In this document: one piece after another, positions 23,483-36,050 of the stretch | How positions within the stretch are numbered: the first letter of the stretch is position 1 | How the letters are laid out: the number at the start of each line of letters is the position of its first letter | Origin: Glomus cerebriforme | Lineage: Eukaryota > Glomeromycota > Glomeromycetes > Glomerales > Glomeraceae | NCBI GenBank assembly: GCA_003550305.1 | Contig: QKYT01000195.1 | Coordinates: forward strand, 105,806 to 169,805 | Length of the DNA: 64,000 bases | Reading direction: 5' to 3' | Notes under the pieces: model-generated | What the model saw: only the letters and a program-made list of their open reading frames with translations | The model's database searches: none | What the model was told of the DNA's origin: nothing | Position numbers and translations under genes: made by a program

Positions 23483-25625
23483 TCAAACAATCTCTTTGTT
23501 AATTTCAAACGTAGCAAGATAATTATGCCCATTTATTTCATTTCTCGCAGTAGCCGTAAGTTCCATTTGACCAAATGATAATGCAAAACTAACTTGTCTG
23601 TCTGGACCACGATCTGAAAGATTAATTTTGAGAGTTCCTAACAGTTCCATTCCATCACAATATTCTGGATCATCATCTTTTGTACAATAAATATAAAACG
23701 TAGCACTAGCTTGAAATTCACTAACAGGACATAAATTATATACACGAATTTCTTTATCAATATCAACAACATCATCTCTTTTTGCTATACGATGAAATTT
23801 CTGTATATGATCACCAGATTTTCGTTCTGGTGGATCGCCATTCCTAAACCACTTCAACACTTTAATTCCATACGTGAAGTTGAGTTTTCGATTCTTTAAT
23901 ACAAATCTTACATTCTCATTATTTCTCATATCATTGAGTTTATTATATAAACTTAATCCATATAATGTCGCTCCACGAACGACTGCTGCAACAGGTTCTT
24001 TAGCAACAATTATGGTCTTCACTCGATCTTTGAATGTTTCTTCAATTCGATTTTTCAAATATTCTGATTGACCAAATCCTCCAACTAAAAACATAATTGA
24101 ACATTCATCACGACAATTATCAAGTTGAGTACCTATCATCTGAATAATTTTTTCAACAATAGGATCAAACATTGATTTAATTTCCTCAAAACCAATTTCA
24201 ATCAACCAATTAATTTCCTTCATCATTTCCTTAATTTCGCTATTAACATATTTTTTAAGAACTTTAATGATATCTAAAATATCTAAGTCGTATTGAAAAT
24301 CTGTATCTTTACCAGTAAATGGAAATTTAGCTTTTCTGCAGAAGTGGTCAACCATACGTTGTAATGACTTGCTTTTCTTATCCCGTAGCTTGTCAATTGT
24401 TGAACCTCCTACTTTTTTTCCCAAATATTTGAGAAACGCTTCATCGATAAATGAACTTCCACAATAATCACCGGCTCGCTCCGTAACTTCACCCAATTGA
24501 TCCTCACTCACGAATTTGCGCGTGGTCAAATCTACTGTACCACCTCCACAATCAACGATCATAAAACTTGCTATTTATAAAAAAAAAAAAAAATCAAAAT
24601 AATGTTATTTTCTAATATTTTATAACCTAAACTCAAACTACTATGTAATAACAATACTTACTTCCTACCTTTTCTATCTCATTGTTTTTTAGGCAGTTTT
24701 TCATACAATAAATTGCAGCAGCTTCGGCTAATTTAAAAATAATGTTTTTTTTTCAAAATAAAAGATAATAATCATTATATAATTTAAATAATTGGCATAC
24801 ATACGTTCTGTAGTAAATTGTAAATATTCAGTGTATTCTTCTTTAGTTAAGTCAGCTTTAAATGCACATTCTCTCATTATTGCCAATTCTTTCTTTGAAT
24901 ATTCTGCAGGAACACAAAGAATCACAAGAACATTTTCATAAAACACTACACCCGGCATCTCTTCAACTTTTTTTTTAATTAACTAGGCAAATTAAAAAAA
25001 ATATATAATAAAAAAATATAAATATAGTATTATTAAAGCTCTGCTTAAAATTTTAATTTAATTTACCTTTCCCATTTCTCTGAGATAATCAGTGATAGCT
25101 TTTTTATATTCAACTGGAATTTTAGGTTTTAAATGATCTTGTAATTTTCCTAGATGCAATTTAAATAATCCAACAGATTTTGGTTCAATTTGATCATCAT
25201 CTTTCTTATTTTTGGTCGTTCCTTTAGAAATTGCCGGCTTTCCCCACTTTTTTACTTTGTCAAACTCTTTATCGTATTCGAGAACAGTATTTGTCTTATA
25301 TTGGCCAACAACTCCATCCCAATCTTTATTTGTTTGAATTTCAGAACCTGGATAGCAATAAGCAAATCCCTATAAATTATTGTTTAAAAAATATATTGCT
25401 CATTATTGTAATACAGTATACTCATAATGATGTAAACTTAAATATAAATTAGAATGAAGTATTACCGAATATGTAGTTCCAAAATCTTTTTTTTTTTTTA
25501 GGAAAAAAAAAAAAGAAAATATCAAGTTCGCGTTAAATCTTTAAAATTTTTTAACAATTCATTTTTGCATTAACATAATAATTACCTATACCAACCACCG
25601 CACGAATATCATTTTTCCAAGACAT
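23483..25625 (-). CDS. Hsp70-like (HSPA12-type) ATPase, paralog A (564 aa)
   Basis: Six exons: 25625-25586, 25485-25466, 25369-25067, 24982-24805, 24727-24662, 24570-23483, all GT-AG and in frame. Actin-fold ATPase motifs are intact: VVGIDFGTTYSG (about 10-21, phosphate 1), IVDCGGGTVDLTT (207-219, phosphate 2) and LVGGFGQSEYL (364-374, adenosine). FTTEPEAAAIYCM spans the exon 4/5 junction as in canonical Hsp70. After about residue 430 there is a divergent beta-rich region (TYGIKVL, MELLGTLKI, FALSFGQMELTATA). The alpha-helical lid and EEVD tail of cytosolic Hsp70 are absent. The length and CGGGTVDLT variant fit the HSPA12-like group expanded in glomeromycetes. Likely a nucleotide-dependent chaperone or sensor; the client is unknown. 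Confidence 0.93.
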
Positions 25626-25805
25626 TTCATAAAAAAAATTATATATCAAATCAAAAAAAAAAAAAAAAATACAAATTCTTTAATTGAAGAATTGGATGAT
25701 AAGCTATTATACTTTAATCTATGAATTTTATGTAGTTTATATCGATAATACTCAAACGGATAAAGTTTATTTAACTAGGGTAGTAACACAAATATTATTA
25801 TTTCA

Positions 25806-25896
25806 TTTCTATTGTGTTTTGATTGTAACTTATCCTCTTTAGAGTTCGTACATGTGAATTTCTTATCAAAATTGTACAAATACGCGTCTTTTGAGT
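25806..25896 (-). promoter_or_regulatory. Upstream block conserved among Hsp70-like paralogs (A copy)
   Basis: TCTATTGTG (25808-25816) and CAAATACGCGTCTTTTGAGT (25877-25896) recur about 100-260 bp upstream of paralog B, and the first also upstream of paralog C (39026-39034). This could be a conserved promoter element or simply co-duplicated flank. Confidence 0.35.
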
Positions 25897-26221
25897 GTGA
25901 CAAAGTCTCATTCTGTCTATTTCATTTGAAATTTCATTGAATGTGACAAAATGAAAAGTAATACCAAAATATATCGTTATTGTTTCCGCTTTTGGAATTT
26001 TGACATTTTGTCCAACCGGGGAACGTCCGAAATGATTGATCAGATGATCCAAATTTACCATCCGCTTGTTTCACATGAATTTATGCGTAACATGAAAAGG
26101 TTGGACAACGGATTGTAAATTATTTTTGTCTTTTTTTTTTGTTTTGCAAAATGGTGATACATAATCTAAATTTATTATTACATAGATATGTTGATAATTT
26201 TGTATCTATTCATATTATATA

Positions 26222-26419
26222 TACCGTCCAACACTGTATAAATTAACCCCTTTTGAGAGTACCCTCATACCCTCATTTTATAAGACCTCATGACCTCATT
26301 AATACCCTTAATTCTGGTAACGAATACCAATTTTTGGCCCCCCTTATATAATACCTGGTATTTCGCGGGTATTATTCAATTTTTAGACCAGGTTTTTTTA
26401 TTATAAGGTGTAGACGGTG
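26222..26419. repeat. Possible short inverted-repeat element
   Basis: An imperfect terminal inverted repeat of about 20 bp (ACCGTCCAACACTGTATAA at the left; ATAAGGTGTAGACGGTG at the right) encloses about 200 bp without coding capacity. No target duplication was found. Weak MITE candidate. Confidence 0.3.
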
Positions 26420-26941
26420 TCTTTATTAATTATAATCATTAGTGTTCTTAAATTAAACAAAACAAATTATCCGTACCGAAAAATTATTTTTTATGCACAT
26501 GATGTCTTGATGTTGGTAAGTGACGTGAACATGTAATCAGTTTTTTTTTATCTGATATATAATTATGTTCTAAGATTTCTTGAACCAGTAATTTTTGAAC
26601 ACCAATATCGCTTTGCGCCTATTTCCAATTTACCCCATTTGAAGCAAAAACAAATTTCAACTTGTGACACAATATTAATAAGGTCAAATCATTTTTCGTA
26701 GAAGAAAAAAATTTTATTTGTTTATTAACTAATAATAAAAATTATAATTATTTTATAATGTAAAATCATTCAAGCTAACTAATAAAAACTATTTTTTTGA
26801 GCTAATAATCTACATACGCAAATTATTTGTGAATTCTCCTGCGGAGAAATAACCTGATACACTTAAATAAATTATCCTTTTTTTCTTATTGTCGAAATAA
26901 AATTTACTTATATTAATTATGAAAGAATACCATAATGATAA

Positions 26942-29054
26942 CTATTTAACCCTCTTATAATTATCTTTGTTAATATCAAAAGTAGCAATATAATTATGCC
27001 CGTTTGTTTCATTTCTTGCAGTGGCCGTAAGCAGTTCCATTTGACCAAATGATAATGCAAAACTAACTCGTCTATCTGGACCACGATCCGGAAGATAAAT
27101 CTTGAGAGTTCCTAATAAATCCATTTCATTACAATATTCCGGATCTTCTTCTTTTGTACAATAAATATAAAACGTAGCACTAGTTTGGAAATCATTAACA
27201 GGACATAAATTATATACACGAATTTCTTCATCAATTTCAACAACATCATCTCTTTTTGCTATACGATGAAATTTTTGTATAAAACCATCGGATGTTTTTC
27301 GTTCTGGTGGATCACCATTCCTAAACCACCTTAAAACTCTAATTCCATACGTGAAGTTGAGTTTTCGATCCTTTACTACGAATTTTATATTCATGTTATT
27401 TTTCATAACTTTGATTTTCTCATATAAGCTTAATCCATATAATGTCGCCCCACGAACGATTGCTGCAACAGGTTCTTTAGCAACTACGATAGTCTTCACT
27501 CGATCTTTGAATGTTTCTTCAATTCGATTTTTCAAATATTCTGATTGACCAAATCCTCCAACTAAAAACATAACTGAACATTCATCACGACAATTATCAA
27601 GTTGAGTTTCTATCATTTTAAGGATTCTTTTAACAATAGGATCAAACATCGATTTTATTTCATTAAAATCAATTTCAATTATCCAGTTATTTTTCACCAT
27701 CACTTTTTTAGTTTCGTCATCAACAAATTTCTTAAGAACTTTAATTGTATCCAAGATATTTAGCTCGTATTTAAAATCTGTATCCTTACCAGTAAATTTA
27801 ACTTTGGCTTTTCGGCAAAAATGTTGAACCATATATTGCAATGACTTGCTTTTCTTATCCCGTAGCTTTTTAATTGTTGAATGTCCTACTATACCTCCCA
27901 AATATTTGAGGAACGCTTCATCGATATATGAACTACCGCAATAATCACCAGCTCGCTCCGTAACTTCACTCAGTCGATCTTTATCAACAACTTTACGTGT
28001 TGTCAAATCTACTGTACCTCCTCCACAGTCAACAATCATAAAAGTTGCTGTATATATTTTAAATTTTGAAAAGTTAATGTTTGTATTATGAACTGTAATA
28101 AATAAATTAACAATACCTACTTCCATTTGAAATCGTGATGTATTCATTTAGACATTTCTTCATACAATAAATTGCGGCAGCTTCGGCTAAAAAAAAAAGT
28201 ACAAAAAATGAATTTTTTAAAAAAAACGAATGTTAACAATTTTAATTAATTTTACTTACGTTCCGTCGTGAATTGTAAATGTGCACTTTTTTCTTTACGA
28301 ATTAATTTAGCTTCAAGTGCACATTCTCTCATTATTGCCAATTCTTTCTTTGAATACTCTGCAGGAACGCTAAGTATTAAAAGAACATTCTCATAAAAAT
28401 CCACATTCGGCCAATGTACTTTGATTTTGTCTTTTATTGACTAAACGAAGTTAAAAAGAAACAAGAATTATTATAAAAATTCTTGAAATTTTTTAATAAT
28501 GTTTCTTTTTTTTCTTTACCTTCCCCATTTCTTTGAGATAATCAGCAATAGCTTTTTTATAATCGACTGGAATTTCGGGTTTCAAATCATCTTGTAATCT
28601 CCCTAAATGTAATTTAAATAATCCAACAGATTTTGGTTCATCTTGATCTTTAGTCTTTCTTTCGGCTTTTTTAGCAAATGCTGGTTTTCCCCATTCCTTT
28701 ACTACTTCAAATTTATCATCATATTGAAGAACTGTGTTTGTTTTATGACGACCAGTATATCCATCCCAATCAGCATTTGTACAAACTTCTTGGTTGGCAG
28801 AAGCAACATGGCAATAAGCAAATCCCTATCAAATGAAAATAATTAATTATCATTATTTAATCAATTATTAAAAAAATTAGAGTTCTAAGTACCGAATATG
28901 AAGTCCCAAAATCTTTTAAAATGAAATAAAAAAAAGAATTTCATGTTAACACTTTATTATATAAATAATCCCTTGTTAATAACATTTTATAATTACCTAG
29001 ACCAACCACTACTTTAATATCAATATCTTTATCATCATCACTTTTCTGAGACAT
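26942..29054 (-). CDS. Hsp70-like (HSPA12-type) ATPase, paralog B (578 aa)
   Basis: Six exons: 29054-28997, 28912-28893, 28825-28520, 28440-28260, 28186-28121, 28047-26942. Intron positions and phases match the other four intact paralogs. The N-terminus MSQKSDDDKDIDIKVVVGLD is six residues longer than in paralog A. FGTTYSG, IVDCGGGTVDLTT and LVGGFGQSEYLKNRIEETF are all intact. The last exon is very similar to paralog A, which suggests a relatively recent duplication, with a small insertion at QMELLTATA near the C-terminus. No partner coiled-coil gene lies directly beside it; the 7.7 kb upstream is repeats plus an Hsp70 relic. Confidence 0.93.
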
Positions 29055-29170
29055 TTCATAAAAAAAATAATAAACTTCAATTAAAAAAATTCAAAAAAAA
29101 AAAAATGCTACACTGTTTAATACTTATCATTTATTTTATTGTTTTAATTAGTAAATAATGTTGATCTCAA

Positions 29171-29226
29171 TTATATTGTGTTATGATTGATTGTATGATT
29201 GTACTCAAATATCGCGTCTTTTAAGT
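29171..29226 (-). promoter_or_regulatory. Upstream block conserved among Hsp70-like paralogs (B copy)
   Basis: TTATATTGTG (29171-29180) and CAAATATCGCGTCTTTTAAG (29206-29225) align with the block upstream of paralog A, 120-170 bp before the ATG. Confidence 0.35.
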
Positions 29227-29377
29227 CCTATTTTGTTATGTGTTGAACGAGCATTCAGGTGATTATCAAAATCGGAAACAATTACGGAATTATTTGTCCA
29301 TCTTTCATATATAATTACGTCATTAAGTAATGCCATAGAACATTATTAGCAAGTCACACAAGAATTAAATTAAAAAA

Positions 29378-29723
29378 CATATCCGCCGATTTGCAAATTG
29401 CATATAAATGTATTGATTGGGGAATTTCTCCATCAAATATATACTTGTTATTTTTCATAGATTTCTGAGAATAACTAGGTTATTCACTGATGTCTTGGCC
29501 CCCCCGAAGGGATGGGATCATCAGTGAATAAAGTTATTCATAAGATTTCTATTGGAATAACAGGTTTATCTCATTGCGTATGACGTATACACCGATGGAT
29601 TTTATATTTAATATACTTTTCTCAAGCTTCTTATAAACTAGTGGAATAAGTGACAAAAAAATCCATCGGTGTATACATAATATATTAAAATATCACATGC
29701 AATTTTGCATATCGGCGGATATG
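29378..29723. mobile_element. Foldback/MITE-like element with nested palindromes
   Basis: The outer terminal inverted repeat starts CATATCCGCCGAT (left) and continues TGCAAA(A)TTGCAT with one mismatch and one indel to its partner at 29697-29723. Two further perfect inverted repeats lie inside: 18 bp (29585-29602 with 29659-29676) and 13 bp (29480-29492 with 29519-29531, loop containing a C7 run). No open frame. No convincing target-site duplication. Confidence 0.6.
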
Positions 29724-30452
29724 AACATTAAAATTTTGGGTTATGGAGAACAATTTTGTATTACCATAATCTCTATATTCGGATTCAAATGAAAAAAAAC
29801 AATAATTTTGCTGAATGAATTTACTTACGAAAATCAATCATCAGGTTAATGACAATTTATGCAAGACTTTGAATGAATTAATGCAAATAAGAAGCTGATG
29901 TTGCTTTTGTTAAAATAAATGTAAGTTCAATCGCTTTTATTATTTAATTAGTATGAACAGTTTTTTATTTTATGACAAATTAATGATAATTACTAGAAGC
30001 CATGTGTCAATTTAAGAAAATTTGCATCTACATTAATGTTCACCTTTGTAAAATAATATTAAATAATTATAAATTAAAAACACATCTTATAAAAAGATGG
30101 CATCTAATGCTTTCTTATGGGCTTTTCTTCAAATGGATGTTCAAATAAATATAAAGTCATCATTAAGGTTTAGATCTTATTAATTATTAAAATTTTGACG
30201 CTAAAATTTTAGCCATTAGTGCAATATTCTTTAATAATATCAATAAAAAAATTGTTTTTGTAAAATATGAATTATTTAATTAATATATATATATTAATTT
30301 ATTTATTGAAAAAAAAGCATAAATATTTATTTGAACAGATTAAATAATTATTTTATTTCATTTTTGCAAAAAATTATTTTAATTATTTATTAGTGTTTTA
30401 AACATCTAATCCTATATAAATGTTAACTCAAATACTTCAAGATTACTCATAA

Positions 30453-30983
30453 ACTTTATAAAGAAAAAATCTTAAGAATGACCAATTGTTAAAATATGAA
30501 ATTTCAAAACTCAATATTACCTGAAATATAATAAAGGATTACCTAAAATATTAGAAAAAGAAAAAAAAATATTATTAATACCATAAAGTATAAAGTAATA
30601 GAGTAATAAAATTATCAATAAAAAAACAATTATTTTAAAGGGGTAAAAATCATAACCATTCTTCGACAAGATAAAGACATAGGCAAAAGGTTAATAACCC
30701 CGAGATGACTCTGTTGGCTTAACTTATAATCTTGAAGCGAGAGGAATCAATTATGAAGTTTAAGAAATCTTAAGCTTTCAACTTATATAAGGAAGAAACA
30801 TAACTAATCTCTCCTCCAAGACTAGTAGACCTTATAAAGGAAAAATCTTAAGAACGACCAATTGTTAAAAATATGAAATTTCAAAACTCAATATTACCTG
30901 AAATATAATAAAGGACTACCTAAAACATTAAGAAAAGAAAAAAACAATCATTAATATCATTAAAGTATAAAGTAATTGAGTAA
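30453..30983. repeat. Pair of about 155-bp direct repeats (TRIM-like)
   Basis: 30453-30606 and 30829-30983 are near-identical direct repeats (shared GACCAATTGTTAAAA and CTCAATATTACCTGAAATAT) 376 bp apart. The about 220 bp between them lack coding capacity. This fits a terminal-repeat retrotransposon in miniature or a tandem duplication. No TG..CA ends are clear. Confidence 0.6.
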
Positions 30984-32440
30984 AAATTTCTATACCTTTT
31001 ATTATTTGAAAGAAAATCTTTCAATTTTAGGAATTCCATTGTTATTATTGTTATCAAGTCATCAATGTTAATGTTATTGTCGAAATTCTATTTAGGTCAT
31101 AAGGTGAAAAAAGAGTTTTTTAAAAAAAAAGATAAAAAGATAAAAAAGGAAAGTTTTGTTTAAGGGATAAAAAATAAAAGAACTAAGGTATATGATTATT
31201 TGAAATGAAAGCAATATCAAAGGAAACTAAAGTTTTATCTAAAAGAGGCAGAAAGGGAAAATTTTATTTTAAGAGGTAAAGATAAGTTTTAAAAAAAAAA
31301 GAGGAAAAACTAAAAAAGAGGTCGAAGGAAAAAAGTTATGACAAATAGTTGCTAAATAAAGAAAAAAAATCGCGATGATAAATAGTTGCAAAAATATCGG
31401 GATGACAAATGTTTCTAAACAGAGAGAGAAAGAAAGCCGAAAAAAACGCGAAAATTTAAGATGTAGCTGGTGTAAGAGAGTATAGAGTGAGTATAGAGTG
31501 AAATGGAATTTCGAAGTGGGAACTTGGGGGATTTTATACTTTTTGTCCGGTCTTATTTACACAAGTTTTTGTGTGAGTCAATAAGTTATGAGTAATACAT
31601 CATGTAAATATTTACTGATTTTTAGTAATCGTCATTACAAAAATCAATGACACAAATATAGTTTTTCTTAGACTCAAAATACTTTTTTTTTTTTACGCGT
31701 CAGTTTCCCATGTAGAACCGGGTTTAACCAAATTGAATCGGTTCAAACCCGTTTTTGCATAAACCAGTTGCACACTGGAATTTTATCTTTTGGATATGTA
31801 ATTTTATTTTATCTTTAAAAAGAAATTGATTTATTGATAATAATTTCTCAAGAAAAAGATCGTAATAATAGTTTTTATTGAAAAATCAATTTTTTTGTGT
31901 TATTGTCTGTGCAGTGTTTGGCCGGCATTACGATTTTGGCCAGAATTAACGAAATTTTGGCCAAAATTATGATTTAGTTTATATTGTAATTCGGGCCAGA
32001 TTAAGAAATAAACAAAAAGTAAACTAGAAATTTATAGTTTATTTGTGATAACATTAATTTGATGTATTTGAAGTTTACTTGTTTTATCATTTTAATAATT
32101 TTTATTGTAATAAGTTTGATGAAAATCACATAATAAAATACCCAGTTAGTTCTTCATATGATGTTCTATTCGGTTTCTATATTTTTTGTTTATCCATCAA
32201 TTTTTTCCATCACATAATTTTCACACAACAAACTTTGTTTACTTTTTATTTTAATTATTTTATTTCTCTAAATCATTATTAATTTCTAAATTCATTTTGA
32301 TCTCAACCCATCCATTATAAAAGCAATATGATTTATTTTATCATCATACGTTGGCTTGTAAACCAATTTGTTTGATCATTTCCATCTTATAACCCAATCC
32401 TATTTCTTCTTTCAATTCCTATAGCATTCCATCGAAAAAA
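30984..32440. other. Purine-rich and AT-rich intergenic DNA
   Basis: 31090-31440 is strongly purine-rich (A/G) on the plus strand. GTATAGAGTGA is tandemly repeated near 31478-31499. Two spaced copies of the recurring TTTTGGCCA(G/A)AATTA motif lie at 31934-31969. No gene seen. Confidence 0.5.
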
Positions 32441-32772
32441 ACATTTCCACAGTATTTGTTGATGAAAGAGCAATAATCAATGGTAAAGAACATTAGCCGA
32501 AGAAATAGTTGGCAAACTTTCCACGAAATTTCTCTCCACAATTATTACAAGTGAAATCCATATGGGAGTAGGGTTTGATTGCTCAGAAGAAGTGTTTTTC
32601 CTAGTTTTTTACAGTTTAATTGATGCTGAGCAAATTCACTTCTCCGCTCCCTTCGATAAACTTTTAATGCTTTCTCTAACACTTTAATCATTAAACACCT
32701 TTCCTCCGCTGCTACCTTTTTCAATCCCCGATGAAGCTCCAGTTTAGATTTCAGAGATAAAGGTTGGTCCAT
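32441..32772 (-). pseudogene. Unrecognised gene fragment with CxxC motif
   Basis: The minus frame at 32772-32545 has gene-like composition (SKLELHRGLKKVAAEERCLM, RRERRSEFAQHQLNCKK). An overlapping frame continues with MDFTCNNCGEKFRGKFANYF and then a stop. The base composition is less AT-rich than the flanks and the frame shifts, suggesting a relic of a real, possibly transposon-borne, gene. Function unknown. Confidence 0.35.
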
Positions 32773-32898
32773 CTATCTCCTGTTGTGATTTGAAATTCAT
32801 TGAATCTCCACTTTCTTCAAATTTGGCATATCTACTGTATATCTGTATCAGTATTACATGGGCTCATAATTAAAATAATCAATAAGAAAATAAAGAGC

Positions 32899-33030
32899 CT
32901 AAACCGAACCGGCCAGTTAGAAGATACTCAACTATCTAACCGATTTTTCCTTGCCTGATATGAGGAAGATCTCATATACAGTATAAGAAAGTTAAGGGGA
33001 GTTTAAGTGAGTAGTTTTTAAAAGGAAAAA
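32899..33030. repeat. Dispersed repeat, copy 2 (pair at 10117-10256)
   Basis: Same orientation as copy 1. GTTAGA/TCTAAC arms flank AGATACTCAAC, so a hairpin is possible here too, in a slightly different register from copy 1. Confidence 0.65.
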
Positions 33031-34870
33031 CGAAATTATAACGAAAAATAAGGGTATATTTAAGAATATTAAGAATATTAAAAATATAAAAGTGAGTCAG
33101 ATTTAACGACAATAATAAATTAAGCATGATGAATCACGCCAAGCAAATTTTTTGATAGTACATGAGTACATATTCAACGCGATCTAATACTATATTTCAT
33201 GTACAGTATTTCATGAGAAATTAAATAATAATTAAATACTGCTGTATGAGTCAAAGTATAATCATGCATAATCGTTGTCATTTCTCTAATATTACTCATG
33301 ATATTAGTTATTATTAATATTTTATAAATTCCAAAATTCCTTAGCTGTAAACAGTAATTAGAGCTGATTCTAATAAAATTTAATAGCAAAATCTCATCAT
33401 AACTGGAAATTACAAAAATTTTAAAAAATTTAAATTTTCGGGAATTGCCAAATAATATCAGAGACCATATATGATTGTTTGAGTTCTATATTTTTAGAGA
33501 AGATTTCGAACAAGATCCAATATTTCAAACTATAAAGAATGTGATATCAAATTTTGTTTGAGAATCTAAATTAATTTCCAGTTGATGGAAAATTAACTAA
33601 TATAATAATATAGGATGCATTTGGAATAGCAAACAACTTTTATTCTATTTACCGAAATTTGTAATTTACCTATCATTAATAAGATGCGTAGTAATTGTTA
33701 GTATCAGGTATATAAATGAGAAAAGCAATGTTACCTGTTACAACAAACTACCATTAATATTTCCCAGTAATGTCTTTATTAATAACGCTAATGAAATGGT
33801 TTTTATAGATGATAGGAAATTATTTTACGTTTAGGTCAAATTAGAAATGCTAGATGTAGCACAATTTTTGAAAGGACCAGTAGCATAAATGAATACATAC
33901 TATATTCACTCGCGATGAAATGCATCAAAGTCACCTGAAATTATGTATTTTCAATCATTGTGGTGAATGTAAATGTTAGCAATGAAATTTGTACAAAAAT
34001 TAAAGAATGAAGCTAACAACCATTCGTTATATTTTTTTATAAATTTCAAACTGAATAATAGAGGAAAAAAAGCTATCATGGTTGAATTTATTCTGTATAT
34101 TTTTGTAACGCGTATATAAATAATACAATTTTTTATGAAATAATTGTGTAACTGTTTAAGGCCGATCATTTCTAAAATGGTACAAATCAAATGATATAAA
34201 TACAAGCCACTGAACTTTTTTCTTTCTCGAGTCGTTGAAAAAGTTATTCGTATAGTTGTAGGCTTAGGTAATTTTTAATTAAAATAATTAATAAAAAAAA
34301 ATAAAATAGGTCAACGATGCACTTTTAAAAGATTTCAGTGATAAATATTCAGTAAGTTTTGTATTTTTTTCAAAATTAAATTCTTAAAGTTATCAATTAT
34401 CTTAAAACATTTGTTCTATTAATAAACAGACTTTTGTTTCGACATAATTGTGTGTGTGATCACGAGGGTCTAAAATACGATTAATCATTAAATTTGGTAT
34501 CTTGGTATTCTGCATTACATGAACGACCAAATAGGTGCAGGAAATGAAATATTCATATTGACTTTTTTAGTCAAGTTTTATTTGTAATGACGGTATTAAA
34601 TATTTTTATATTTCTTTTTTAAAAAATTATTGTTATAATTTTTAAAATTAATTTATAGATTTCAACTGAATATGACAATTATGCTATACGTATTATGTGT
34701 GAATGTGTGTATAATGCTGAGATAATTGATGACATGCACATAGTATTTATAACCTAACTGACTTAATTTTCTGCATAAGTTAATGTTAGTGTTGACAGTA
34801 AGTACTGTATATCATAATTAATGATTTTGATTCGCTTTAAAAATATAAACTCAAATTTTTGTTCATTCAG
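33031..34870. other. AT-rich intergenic DNA, no gene seen
   Basis: Only short chance frames (e.g. 33174-33389 and 33951-34205 minus). Exons 1-5 of the Hsp70 pseudogene that starts at 34871 are not visible here. Confidence 0.5.
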
Positions 34871-36050
34871 CATCATTTACAATTGTTGATTGTAGTGGTA
34901 GTACTGTTGATTTGATAACTCGAAGGCTGTTGGAGTTGGAAGGTCAAAAACTTTGCGAAAAGATTCAAATCAATGTGGAAATTTTGTTGATGATGAATTT
35001 ATTAAGTTCCTTAGTCGTAAAATTGGACAATCAGCAATTGATCTTGTTAGGATGGTCAATTTCAATACATGGTACAAGAATTTTGTAAACGTGTTAAATT
35101 TCTGTTCACTGGACAACTGAAAGATTTTATGCCATTTGATTATGACTTGGAAGGTAACAATAACCATTTTATTTTTAAGTTTAAACTGAAATTTCTTATA
35201 TATTATATCTTTAATTATTCAGAATTGTGTCCGGAAATTAAACGATACGTTAATTGTTCAGAGTTGGAAATGGAAGAATGGGTTATCGAATTAAAATTTG
35301 ATCCAGCGATAGAAAGGATTTTATGTTCGATTCGTTTACATCGTACAATTAACTATTACAAAACCATATTTCTTTAGTGGTTTTAGTCAATCAAAATATT
35401 TACAAGCAAGAATTAAACAGAAATTCAGTCAAGAAATAAATAATATAAATGTTCCTGCAAATTTATTTCATTAATTGTTAGAGGAGGTGAGAAGTTTAAT
35501 ATGTTATATGACTTTAATGTTTTTTCTTTTATCAATCTAAATTTTTTTTTAGCCTTATTTGTTAAATTAGCTGTACAATATGCGGTGAACCAAATGGACT
35601 ATATAGATCAAACTGCTCCACGTGTTTTTAATAAGACATATAGTAAGTTTTAATTAATTAAACAATTTGTTTTTTTAGTAGGAAACAAACAATTGTTTTA
35701 TTCCCTTTAGGAGTTAAAGTTACCCGCAAGTGGAATCATGGTGATCCGATTGAACGTAAACTTCCAGATGGAATGATTAATGTTTTTTTACGAATAACTA
35801 AACAAGGGGTTGAAATTCCTATCAAGGGAATCTCAAGTTTTATATCGAAATAGTTTAGAATTATTTGTTACAAATGAACATGATGTGAAATATTGTGATT
35901 CTCCTGGAGTATATAATGTGTAATATAGCATTAACACTATTTTTATTAAATATGCTATTTCAACAACTTTAATTTTCAGTCATTATTACTCAAGAAGTTA
36001 AACTGGTTGTAAACATGAAGTGTATTTGGTCATGGATAAGTTTTTATTAT
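34871..36050 (+). pseudogene. Hsp70-like pseudogene (5' truncated)
   Basis: It begins at the position of exon 6 of the intact paralogs, after an AG acceptor: SFTIVDCSGSTVDLITRR, a degraded form of IVDCGGGTVDLTTR. Later pieces include KFLFTGQLKDFMPFDYDLE, FSGFSQSKYLQARIKQKF (shifted frame) and VTRKWNHGDPIERKLPDGMI. Intron-like gaps (about 35151-35220, 35487-35552, 35643-35710) are retained, so this is a decayed gene copy rather than a processed one. It has extra introns and different wording from the intact five, so it derives from another Hsp70 subfamily. Confidence 0.75.

Noticed and set aside
25798..26061. 87-residue minus frame upstream of Hsp70-like A
   Set aside because: Lies in the co-duplicated promoter flank and is not open in the equivalent flanks of paralogs B or C.
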